Positions 1 through 6,876 of a DNA stretch of 10,494 nt are shown here, piece after piece. This DNA comes from DATLZM01 sp035559315 (lineage in GTDB: Bacteria > Actinomycetota > UBA4738 > HRBIN12). How positions within the stretch are numbered: position 1 is the stretch's first letter; each line of letters begins with the position of its first letter. The translations under genes and the position numbers were made by a program. Location: assembly GCA_035559315.1 (NCBI GenBank), contig DATMBJ010000198.1, positions 1-10,494 on the forward strand. The letters run 5' to 3'. Under the pieces are notes generated by a model. The model saw nothing but the letters and a program-made list of their open reading frames with translations, was not told the origin of the DNA and ran no database searches.

Positions 1-75
1 CGTGCGTTCTCTGAACCCCGCGCCACCCTTTTTCATCCGCCGGGCCGGTTTTTCGATGAGGAGGACCCGCCATGA
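1..75 (+). CDS. possible C-terminal tail of an upstream gene (partial)
   Basis: Frame 1 is open from the left edge for 24 codons and ends at a TGA (73-75) that overlaps the ATG of the next gene as ATGA. This is a common translational-coupling arrangement. The encoded tail is acidic at its end (..GRFFDEEDPP). The other two frames close early, at 12-14 and 80-82. Against it, third positions are less GC-rich than in neighbouring genes and the piece is too short to identify. The Shine-Dalgarno of the next gene (AGGAGG, 59-64) would lie inside this tail. Confidence 0.35.
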   Translation, partial: RAFSEPRATLFHPPGRFFDEEDPP

Positions 76-551
76 CCGATGAGCCCAGGACCTGCGCGTG
101 CGGGTGCGGGTCGAACGTCCTTGGACGCCAACGGTTCCTGAACGACGCCCACCGCAAGCGAGCGGCCCGCGCACGCTTCCGCCTCGCTGCCAACCCGGAC
201 GCGAACCCGGACAAGTCGGACGCCAACCCGGACGCGCCCGCCAGCCTCGAGGCGGCCGTGGACCAGGTCCTCGAGGAGTTCCCGAACGTGCCTGCGGCGC
301 TCGGCGCCAGCCTACGGATGCTCGCCACCCAGCTCGACCGCCGGCCCGACCACTCGCCGCTCTGGGGACGCTTCCTCACGGCCGTCTCGGAGGCCCTCGA
401 GCACGCCGGCTCGGCGGTGGACGAGCGAGGCGTGGCCGCGCTCTACAGCGTGCGGGAGGGCTGCTACGTGCCCGAGGAGCACGCGCCGGCGCCGGGGGGC
501 GTCGCCGTGACGCACTGCGCGTGGTGTTGCCGCGAGGGGAGGTACGCCTGA
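72..551 (+). CDS. hypothetical Cys/His-rich protein, probably of a mobile element
   Basis: This is a 159-residue protein with no family I can name. Its N-terminus carries C8, C10 and C12, then a segment RFLNDAHRKRAARARFR (about 21-37). It resembles the small zinc-finger pattern 'CxxCG...RFCSDACR..A.R.R' found in phage and mobile-element proteins, with His27 where a Cys is more usual. A low-complexity linker follows (NPD repeats, about 41-55), then a helical middle (57-115). The C-terminus has C131, C149, C152 and C153, which could form a second metal site. The start is well supported: AGGAGG at 59-64 is 7 nt before the ATG. The stop overlaps the ATG of the HNH gene (TGATG), so the two are probably co-translated. 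Zinc binding is inferred from spacing only. Confidence 0.75.
   Translation: MTDEPRTCACGCGSNVLGRQRFLNDAHRKRAARARFRLAANPDANPDKSDANPDAPASLEAAVDQVLEEFPNVPAALGASLRMLATQLDRRPDHSPLWGRFLTAVSEALEHAGSAVDERGVAALYSVREGCYVPEEHAPAPGGVAVTHCAWCCREGRYA
192..236 (+). repeat. short in-frame tandem repeat encoding NPD units
   Basis: The 9-mer AACCCGGAC occurs at 192-200, 204-212 and 225-233, spaced by multiples of three. It encodes NPDANPDKSDANPDAP in the linker of the first complete gene. It probably acts as a flexible spacer between the Cys-rich head and the helical body, and it could vary in copy number by slippage. Confidence 0.8.
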
Positions 552-949
552 TGCCGCGGAAGGGTACGCCGCCCCACGACCGCTCCCGCCTGTTCTCGAC
601 CCCCCGCTGGCGGAAGCTGCGGGAGTTCGTGCTCGAGCGCGACGGCTGGCGCTGCCAGATCCGGCTGCCCGGCTGCGAAGGCGAGGCCCGCGAGGTGGAC
701 CACATCAGGCCACTCGAGCTGGGCGGTCCGGCGTGGGACCCGGGCAACCTGCGGGCCGCGTGCTCCTATTGCAATCGGTCGCGCGGCGCCTCGCTCCTCG
801 GACGCCTCCGCGCGCAGGCCTTGGCGCGGGAGAAGGGCCGGCCGGTCCGCGACCCGTGCAGGGGCCACAGCCGCGAGTACCCGGGGGACCTCGGGCCGAA
901 CCAGATCTGCGAGGCCTGCGGGGCGCTCGGCCCGAGCAGGAGGTGGTGA
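551..949 (+). CDS. HNH endonuclease (phage type) with a C-terminal Cys/His extension
   Basis: The 132-residue protein matches the small HNH nucleases of phages and mobile elements, metal-dependent enzymes that cut DNA. The core is visible: WRKLREFVLERDGWRCQI (20-37), then EVDHIRPLELGG (48-59), then NLRAACSYCNRSRGA (66-80). H51 is the candidate general base, with N66 and N75 completing an HNN-type site. C35, C42, C71 and C74 would hold the structural zinc. Beyond the core, C103/H106 and C120/C123 (CRGH...CEAC) form a possible extra zinc knuckle. The ATG overlaps the preceding stop by one base, and GGAGG at 539-543 serves as ribosome binding site. In phages such nucleases often sit next to terminase genes. 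None is seen here, so the role could be homing, packaging support or an element remnant. Confidence 0.9.
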   Translation: MPRKGTPPHDRSRLFSTPRWRKLREFVLERDGWRCQIRLPGCEGEAREVDHIRPLELGGPAWDPGNLRAACSYCNRSRGASLLGRLRAQALAREKGRPVRDPCRGHSREYPGDLGPNQICEACGALGPSRRW

Positions 950-952
950 GCC

Positions 953-1168
953 GTGATCTTCGAGCGCGAGCTGCTCGAGTGCCCGGTCTGCAACGCCGAC
1001 CACGCCGAGGACGACGAGCCGGACCTCTCGACCCGCGCCTTCGTCGGAGGCCTCCGGGAGCGCCTGGCCGGCCTCCTCGGCCCCGTCCGCACGTTCCGCG
1101 TCCCGAGCCCCCGCCGGCCCGCCCCGACGGCCGCGCCGGCGTGGGAGCGCCTGCGGGACAGGTGGTGA
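953..1168 (+). CDS. hypothetical CxxC mini-protein
   Basis: This 71-residue protein starts at GTG and I do not recognise it. The start is well supported: AGGAGGT (938-944) lies 8 nt upstream, embedded in the end of the HNH gene, whose stop is only 3 nt before the GTG. Near the N-terminus is CPVCNADH (C11, C14, H18), a half zinc-ribbon. An acidic stretch and a Pro/Arg-rich tail ending in LRDRW follow. As the third member of a coupled set whose members all carry Cys/His motifs, it may be an accessory nucleic-acid-binding protein. That role is inference. A strong hairpin lies at its stop codon. Confidence 0.65.
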   Translation: MIFERELLECPVCNADHAEDDEPDLSTRAFVGGLRERLAGLLGPVRTFRVPSPRRPAPTAAPAWERLRDRW

Positions 1169-1198
1169 GGGGGGCGGGGTCCACCAGCCGCCCCCCTC
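1167..1198. terminator. GC-rich hairpin between convergent genes
   Basis: GAGGGGGGCGG (1167-1177) and CCGCCCCCCTC (1188-1198) are perfect 11-bp complements around a 10-nt loop. The hairpin begins at the stop codon of the CxxC mini-protein and ends 12 nt before the 3' end of the opposing gene. It lacks a U-tract, as is common for terminators in very GC-rich bacteria. It could work in both directions. Confidence 0.7.
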
Positions 1199-1210
1199 CC
1201 ACCACCAAGG

Positions 1211-1618
1211 CTATGTGGCCCCCGGGATCAGGTCGCCGAGCTTCTCCCGCAGCATCTGCTCCGCCCCCTGGGCCGTTCGCCACCACGCGATGACCAGGAT
1301 GGACTCGGGGATGTCGCCCGAGATCTCAGGCGCGACCTCGTGGGGCAGACTCGCAACGATGCCGTGCTCGCGGTCCAGGTCCTCTTCGGGGCCTTCGCGG
1401 TCGAAGAGGTCGTCCGGCGCCCCGAACGTCGCCTGGCAGACGAGCCCGCGCAGGAGCGCCTCGAGCGCGGCCCGCTCCCTGGCCACCACGAACGCCCAGT
1501 CTTCCGGGCTCAGGTGCTCGCGCACCCGCTGGTAGAGCGGGCTCCGCTCGGGGTCGAACCGCTCCATCACCTGCCGGATCGCGGCCTCCTCCTCCTCGGT
1601 GAAGACGATCCTCGCCAT
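1211..1618 (-). CDS. hypothetical acidic protein
   Basis: This is a 135-residue protein of unrecognised family. It is strongly acidic and mostly helical by eye (TEEEEAAIRQVMERFD, SPEDWAFVVARERAALEALL), with an aspartate/glutamate-rich middle (GAPDDLFDREGPEEDLDRE). A more hydrophobic C-terminal part (SILVIAWWRTAQGAEQMLREKL) follows. No signal peptide or membrane segment is apparent. The open frame runs upstream to 1813 and through the tRNA, so the internal ATG at 1616-1618 is the sensible start. GGGAGGA just upstream is a good ribosome binding site. It lies between the tRNA and the HNH cassette and could belong to the mobile element or to the chromosome. Confidence 0.7.
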   Translation of the reverse strand: MARIVFTEEEEAAIRQVMERFDPERSPLYQRVREHLSPEDWAFVVARERAALEALLRGLVCQATFGAPDDLFDREGPEEDLDREHGIVASLPHEVAPEISGDIPESILVIAWWRTAQGAEQMLREKLGDLIPGAT

Positions 1619-1716
1619 GGTTCCGTCCTCCCGCTCGAGATGCCTACGTCGACCCGAGCGGGGTCGGGTGGACCCCTCGCCCCGCCCCATGGCGTGCCTC
1701 GAGCGCCGGCCGCGGG

Positions 1717-1737
1717 TGGCATCAGGACTGGCATCAG
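1717..1737. repeat. 9-bp direct repeat TGGCATCAG inside an inverted repeat
   Basis: TGGCATCAG occurs at 1717-1725 and 1729-1737 (12-bp period). GGTGGC (1715-1720) and GCCACC (1738-1743) enclose the pair as a perfect 6-bp inverted repeat. The site lies 44 bp from the tRNA-Asn 3' end, in the untranslated stretch upstream of the acidic-protein gene. It could be an operator or an integrase arm-type site. Nothing proves either. Confidence 0.35.
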
Positions 1738-1786
1738 CGCCACCGTCCCGCCACCGGGGGCGGACGGAAGCCGCAGGTAGGACCAG

Positions 1787-1859
1787 CTCCGGGGGGGAGA
1801 CTCGAACTCCCAACCATCGGATTAACAGTCCGCCGCTCTACCTGTTGAGCTACCCCGGA
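1787..1859 (-). tRNA. tRNA-Asn (anticodon GTT)
   Basis: On the minus strand a full 73-nt cloverleaf can be drawn. The acceptor stem is TCCGGGG/CCCCGGA with discriminator G. The D stem is GCTC/GAGC, the anticodon loop is CTGTTAA with anticodon GTT, and the T arm is GGGAG-TTCGAGT-CTCCC. All stems pair except the outermost anticodon-stem pair (G27/A43). CCA is not encoded. A coding frame through the tRNA is an artefact. The DNA beyond its 3' end (toward 1) carries the HNH cassette, the side on which tRNA-targeting integrases leave their elements. Confidence 0.96.
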
Positions 1860-1884
1860 ACGCGCGCCGGACGGCGCCGAGGCA

Positions 1885-1890
1885 AGTCTA
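1885..1890 (-). promoter_or_regulatory. candidate -10 box for tRNA-Asn
   Basis: TAGACT on the minus strand matches TAnnnT. It would start transcription about 19 nt before the mature tRNA. No convincing TTGACA-like box is seen 16-19 bp upstream. Confidence 0.4.
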
Positions 1891-1918
1891 CCAAGGCCCC
1901 CTCCACCCCCCGGTCGGG

Positions 1919-1924
1919 TAGGCT
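1919..1924 (+). promoter_or_regulatory. candidate -10 box for the YtxH-like gene
   Basis: TAGGCT fits TAnnnT and would give a leader of about 26 nt containing AAGGAGG (1945-1951). No clear -35 element is visible, so this is a weak call. Confidence 0.3.
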
Positions 1925-1956
1925 CGCGGGGTTCCCATCGATCGAAGGAGGCGCGG

Positions 1957-2169
1957 ATGAGGTTCCGGACGGGGCTCCTGCTGGGGGTGGCGATCGGGTA
2001 CGTGCTGGGCTCGAGGGCCGCGGAGCGCGGGGAGCGGCCGGTCGTCGGGCCGGACGGCGACCTCGCCGAGCGGGGCCGGCGGCTCGTGGACGAGGCGGCC
2101 CGCCTGGCGACGGACGCCCTCGGCCGGGCCCGGGACGGGATCCGCGACCGCCTCGGGGAGCCGGACTGA
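1957..2169 (+). CDS. YtxH-like small membrane protein
   Basis: The 70-residue protein begins MRFRTGLLLGVAIGYVLGSR, a short glycine-spaced hydrophobic segment with positive charges on both sides. It resembles the single-pass N-terminus of YtxH/gas-vesicle-GvpP-like mini-proteins in high-GC Gram-positives. The rest is a charged amphipathic helix (about 38-66: DLAERGRRLVDEAARLATDA..), probably cytoplasmic. Function in this family is poorly defined and often linked to stress or the envelope. AAGGAGG lies 5 nt before the ATG. The gene converges on rpoD with only 15 bp between the stops and no obvious hairpin there. Confidence 0.8.
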   Translation: MRFRTGLLLGVAIGYVLGSRAAERGERPVVGPDGDLAERGRRLVDEAARLATDALGRARDGIRDRLGEPD

Positions 2170-2184
2170 GCCTCGCGCGGCCCC

Positions 2185-3492
<1,308 letters not shown>

Positions 3493-3529
3493 ACGGCTCT
3501 CCTCGGCTGGGGTCGGTGGGCTGGGGGGA

Positions 3530-3535
3530 AGTGTA
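3530..3535 (-). promoter_or_regulatory. candidate internal promoter -10 box for rpoD
   Basis: TACACT on the minus strand lies in the 79-nt dnaG-rpoD gap. A partial -35 (CGGTCA, 3 of 6 to TTGACA) sits 18 bp upstream. It would give a leader of about 31 nt containing the Shine-Dalgarno. Independent rpoD promoters inside dnaG-rpoD operons are well known. Confidence 0.4.
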
Positions 3536-3571
3536 CGAGACGGAGGGGCCGGTGACCGCCCACCGCCGGAC

Positions 3572-5353
3572 CTAGCCGGCCGGGACCTCCTCGGCCAGCT
3601 CCCGGATCCGGCGGAGCTCGCCGTCCAGCCGGACGAGCTCCTGGAACAGCTCGTCGTAGGCGGGGTCGGTCCGGGGGTTCAGCTTCTGGAGGCGCGCCCG
3701 GACCTCCTCGGCCCGCCGGCGGAGCCGCAGCTCCTGGAGCCGGAGCCAGACCCGCTCGGCGTACTCCTCCGAGGGCTCGCCTTCGAGCGGCTCCAGGGCC
3801 AGCCCCGCGAGCTGGCCGGCGAGCCGTTCGTCCTCGGCCGCCGCCACCAGCGAGCCGACGTCCCCGCCCTCCCGGAGCAGCCCGAAGAGCTTCCGGTGGT
3901 GGGCGGCGCGGAAGTGCTCCTCGGTCAGGCGCGGGGCGTAGGCCCGGTGGAGCCCGGCGTCCCGGGCCAGGAGCCGGAGCATCTCCCGCTCCACCCGCTC
4001 CTGGGCCGAGGTCCGCTTGGCCACCCTCGCCACCTCGGCCGGGCGGCCGGCGAGCCTCCGCTCGAGGGCGATGACGACCGAGGCCTCGGTGACCCCCGCG
4101 AGCTCGGCCAGGAGGTGCGCGTACTCGGCCTGGCGGACGGGGTCGGCGAGGCCCTCGATCACCGGGAGCGCGGCGGCGACCGCCGCGGTCTGCCCCTCCA
4201 CGGTCGAGAGGTCGTGGCGCCCCACGATCCGCCGGAGCATGTACTCGACGAGGGGCCGGGCCGCCGCCGCGGCCTCCACGAACGCCTCGGGCCCGTGGCG
4301 GCGGACGTGATCGGCGGGGTCCAGGCCCTCGGGCAGGATCAGGACCACCGGCGTGACCGGGAACCGCTCGTGGAAGGCGTGGGCGCGCTCGGCCGCCCGC
4401 ATCCCCGCCTCGTCGGAGTCGAACGAGAGCACCGCCCGTTGCGCGAACCGCGAGAGAAGCCGGAAGTGCTCCTCCCCGAGGGCCGTCCCGCAGGTGGCCA
4501 CGGCGTTCCGGATCCCCGCCTGCCACAGCGCGATCACGTCGGTGTAGCCCTCGACCACGATCGCCTCCCCCGCCCGGGCGATCTCCCCCCGCGCCCGGTG
4601 GAGGTTGTAGAGCAGCTCCTGTTTGCGATACACGGGGCTCTCGGCGGTGTTGAGGTACTTGGCCTGGTCGGGGGCCCCGGGGAGGACGCGGGCCCCGAAC
4701 CCCACGGCGCGGCCGGAGAGGTCGTGGACGGGGAACGTGATCCGGGCCCGGAACCGGTCCCGGACCCCGCCCTCGGCGTCCTTCGAGGCCAGCCCCGCCT
4801 CGAGGAGGACCTCCGTGGAGAACCGCCGCGCCAGCCGCCGGAGGAGGAAGTCGGGGTAGCCCGGGGCGTAGCCGAGCTGGAACTCGAGGACGGCCTCCCG
4901 GCCGATCCCCCGCTCCTCGAGGTACGCGCGCGCCTCGGCCGCCTCGCGCCCCTCGAGCAGCATCCGGTGGTAGAGCAGGGCGGCCTCCTCGTTGGCCCGG
5001 TGGAGGGCCTGCCGGCGGGAGGCGGCCCGCCGGGCGGCCGGGCTGTCGCCCTCGTAGCGGAGCGTGACCCCGGCCTCCTTCGCCAGGCGCTCCACGGCCT
5101 CCACGAACGTGAGGTGCTCCACCGCCTGCAGGAACCGGACCGCGTCGCCGCCGGCGCCGCAGCCGAAGCAGTGGTAGAGCCCCTTCGAGGGGGAGACCGA
5201 GAACGAGGGGGTCTTCTCGGCGTGGAAGGGGCAGAGCCCGACCATCGTGTCGTGCCCGGCCTTCCGGAGCGTGAGGTAGCCGGAGACCAGCTTCACGATG
5301 TCGGTCCGTTCCCGGACCGCCTCCAGGTCCTCCTGCCTGATCCTCCCCGCCAC
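3572..5353 (-). CDS. dnaG: DNA primase
   Basis: The 593-residue protein synthesises RNA primers for replication, working with the DnaB helicase. The N-terminal CHC2 zinc-binding domain shows C41, H44, C62 and C65 (GLCPFHAEKTPSF...YHCFGCGAGGD). The catalytic core contains ARITFPVHDLSGRAVGFGAR (about 203-222). The TOPRIM domain has EGYTDV (E268 onward) and SFDSDEAG (D312, D314), the metal-binding acidic residues, and LDPADH at 344-349. The C-terminal helical part (about 380-593) fits the helicase-binding region, and overall length is normal for DnaG. The start is GTG at 5351-5353, with GGAGGG about 9 nt upstream. The dgt stop is 24 nt upstream, so the two genes are almost certainly cotranscribed. 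Confidence 0.97.
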   Translation of the reverse strand: MAGRIRQEDLEAVRERTDIVKLVSGYLTLRKAGHDTMVGLCPFHAEKTPSFSVSPSKGLYHCFGCGAGGDAVRFLQAVEHLTFVEAVERLAKEAGVTLRYEGDSPAARRAASRRQALHRANEEAALLYHRMLLEGREAAEARAYLEERGIGREAVLEFQLGYAPGYPDFLLRRLARRFSTEVLLEAGLASKDAEGGVRDRFRARITFPVHDLSGRAVGFGARVLPGAPDQAKYLNTAESPVYRKQELLYNLHRARGEIARAGEAIVVEGYTDVIALWQAGIRNAVATCGTALGEEHFRLLSRFAQRAVLSFDSDEAGMRAAERAHAFHERFPVTPVVLILPEGLDPADHVRRHGPEAFVEAAAAARPLVEYMLRRIVGRHDLSTVEGQTAAVAAALPVIEGLADPVRQAEYAHLLAELAGVTEASVVIALERRLAGRPAEVARVAKRTSAQERVEREMLRLLARDAGLHRAYAPRLTEEHFRAAHHRKLFGLLREGGDVGSLVAAAEDERLAGQLAGLALEPLEGEPSEEYAERVWLRLQELRLRRRAEEVRARLQKLNPRTDPAYDELFQELVRLDGELRRIRELAEEVPAG

Positions 5354-5377
5354 GGCCTCGGTCCCTCCCGCGAGCCG

Positions 5378-6379
5378 CTACAGGAGCCAGCCCCGGGGAA
5401 GGAAGAGCTGCTCGTAGACCCGGAGCGCGTACCGGTCGGTCATCCCGGCCACGTGGTCCGCCACCCGGGTGGGCAGGTCGCCCGGGGCCCGATGGTACTC
5501 CTCCGGGATCTCGTCGGGGTGCTCCAGGTAGTGGCGGAACAGGGCCCGCAGTATCCCCACCGCCTTCTCCTGCTCCGAGCGGACCTCCTCGCGGAGGTAC
5601 ACCCGCTCGAACATGAACGCCCGGAGCTCGTCCAGGGCGCGGCCGACCTCGTCCGAGAGCCGCACGTCCGGCCCGTCCCAGGACGCCTCCACCAGGTCCT
5701 CCACGAGCGTGGCGATCCGCTCGCCGTGGGTCCGGCCCAGCACGGCGAGGGGGCCGGAGGGGAGGTCGTCCTCGGTGAGCACCCCGGCCCGGATCGCGTC
5801 GTCGATGTCGTGGTTCACGTAGGCGATCCGGTCGGCGAACCGCACGACCTGGCCCTCCAGGGTGGCCGGGGGCGGCATCGACCACGGGTGATTCACGATC
5901 CCGTCCCGGACCTCCCAGGTGAGGTTCAGGCCCCGCCCGTCGCGCTCCAGGTGGTCCACGACCCGGAGGCTCTGCTCGGAGTGGCGGAACGGCCTCCCCA
6001 GGAGCGGGGTGAGGGCCTGCTCGCCGAGGTGGCCGAAGGGGGTGTGGCCGAGGTCGTGGCCGAGCGCGATGGCCTCCACCAGGTCCTCGTTCAGCCGGAG
6101 GGCGCGGGCCGCGGTCCGCGCGATCTGGGCGACCTCGAGGGTGTGGGTGAGCCGCACCCGGTAGTGGTCGCCCTCGGGCGCCAGGAACACCTGGGTCTTG
6201 TGCTTGAGCCGCCGGAAGGCCTTCGAGTGCACGATCCGGTCCCGGTCGCGCTGGAAGCAAGTGCGGAGCGGGTCCGGGGCCTCCTCCCGTTCGCGTCCCT
6301 TCGAGGCCTCCGAGCGCGTGGCCCGGGGGGAGAGCGTGGCCCGCTCGATCTCCTCCGTTCGCTCCCGCGGGCTCGGCAT
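5378..6379 (-). CDS. dgt: deoxyguanosinetriphosphate triphosphohydrolase-like HD protein
   Basis: The 333-residue protein belongs to the dGTPase branch of the HD phosphohydrolases, which cleave dNTPs to deoxynucleoside and triphosphate and help balance dNTP pools. Metal ligands are visible: H79 (RLTHTLEVAQIAR), H108-D109 (ALGHDLGHTPFGHLGE) and D183 (VVRFADRIAYVNHDIDDA). FRRLKHKTQVF (55-65) is a family signature near the N-terminus. There is no recognisable Shine-Dalgarno. TACCAT lies exactly 6 nt before the ATG, so the mRNA is probably leaderless and the start is well fixed. An ATG 8 nt further upstream is out of frame. It is the first gene of a dgt-dnaG-rpoD cluster. In some relatives the substrate is a broader dNTP set, and sequence alone cannot decide that. 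Confidence 0.94.
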   Translation of the reverse strand: MPSPRERTEEIERATLSPRATRSEASKGREREEAPDPLRTCFQRDRDRIVHSKAFRRLKHKTQVFLAPEGDHYRVRLTHTLEVAQIARTAARALRLNEDLVEAIALGHDLGHTPFGHLGEQALTPLLGRPFRHSEQSLRVVDHLERDGRGLNLTWEVRDGIVNHPWSMPPPATLEGQVVRFADRIAYVNHDIDDAIRAGVLTEDDLPSGPLAVLGRTHGERIATLVEDLVEASWDGPDVRLSDEVGRALDELRAFMFERVYLREEVRSEQEKAVGILRALFRHYLEHPDEIPEEYHRAPGDLPTRVADHVAGMTDRYALRVYEQLFLPRGWLL

Positions 6380-6385
6380 GGGCCC

Positions 6386-6391
6386 ATGGTA
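6386..6391 (-). promoter_or_regulatory. candidate -10 box for a leaderless dgt transcript
   Basis: TACCAT (minus strand) is followed by GGGCCC and then the dgt ATG. With a usual 6-7 nt distance, transcription would begin at the A of the start codon. No good -35 is visible. Confidence 0.5.
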
Positions 6392-6437
6392 GCGCCCGCC
6401 CCTGACCCGCCCGCCGGCGCGGTGGGCCCGCCCGTAC

Positions 6438-6443
6438 TACCGT
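6438..6443 (+). promoter_or_regulatory. candidate -10 box for the cupredoxin gene
   Basis: TACCGT fits TAnnnT and would start transcription near 6450, leaving a short leader with the GAGGAGG ribosome binding site. It is divergent from the dgt promoter, about 50 bp away. Confidence 0.35.
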
Positions 6444-6468
6444 TGGCCGGGGAGCGAGGAGGGGGGAG

Positions 6469-6843
6469 GTGGACGGCGCGCTCCGGAAGCGGCTCGGGAC
6501 GGTGGCGGCCTGCGCCCTGCTGGCCGCGGGGTGCGGGGCCGACGAGGGGTCGGGGGTCGCCGCCCCGCCCGCCTCGCCGGGCGCCGGCGCGCGCACCGTC
6601 CAGATGAACAACTTCTCCTACGCGCCGGCTCGCATCGCGGTCCCCCGCGGCTCGACGATCGAGCTGCGGAACGGGAACGCCGCCACCACCCACACCTTCA
6701 CCGTGGGCGGGACCGCGATCGACGTGGAGGTCCCGCCCCTGGCCTCGGCCGAGGTCGCGATCGACCTGCCGCCCGGCCGGTACCGGGTCGTCTGCCGGTT
6801 CCACGCCGCCCAGGGCATGGAGGGGACGCTGGTCGTGACCTGA
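6469..6843 (+). CDS. cupredoxin-like lipoprotein (plastocyanin/azurin fold)
   Basis: The 124-residue protein starts at GTG, shortly after AGGAGG. A signal peptide with lipobox ALLAAGC predicts lipidation at C22 and anchoring on the outer face of the membrane. A small linker (23-41) precedes a cupredoxin domain. The domain has the N-terminal strand VQMNNFSYAPARIAVPRGSTI (44-64, typical of plastocyanin-like domains) and all four type 1 copper ligands in the expected order: H75 (THTFTV), C109 and H112 (VVCRFH), and M117 (GM). It may shuttle electrons or bind copper outside the cell. No oxidase or nitrite reductase neighbours identify its partner. It stands alone, divergent from dgt and convergent with the PAS gene. 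Confidence 0.9.
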   Translation: MDGALRKRLGTVAACALLAAGCGADEGSGVAAPPASPGAGARTVQMNNFSYAPARIAVPRGSTIELRNGNAATTHTFTVGGTAIDVEVPPLASAEVAIDLPPGRYRVVCRFHAAQGMEGTLVVT

Positions 6844-6845
6844 CC

Positions 6846-6862
6846 CCCGCCGGGTCGGCGGG
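6846..6862. terminator. small hairpin between convergent genes
   Basis: CCCGCC (6846-6851) pairs perfectly with GGCGGG (6857-6862) around a 5-nt loop. It lies in the 33-nt gap between the cupredoxin stop and the PAS gene stop. There is no U-tract. Position supports a terminator, but the stem is short for this GC content. Confidence 0.4.
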
Positions 6863-6876
6863 CCGGCCGCCTGTGG

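Noticed and set aside
1619..1786. Decayed integrase tail between the tRNA and the acidic-protein gene
   Set aside because: A frame reading ADASPDATRG looked reminiscent of actinobacterial integrase C-termini, but no catalytic motif (RxxR, HxxR, Tyr) is present and the resemblance is too short to trust.
1619..1813. N-terminal extension of the acidic protein through the tRNA
   Set aside because: It would translate the antisense-free tRNA gene, and the residues are Arg/Gly/Pro filler. The internal ATG at 1618 has a good ribosome binding site.
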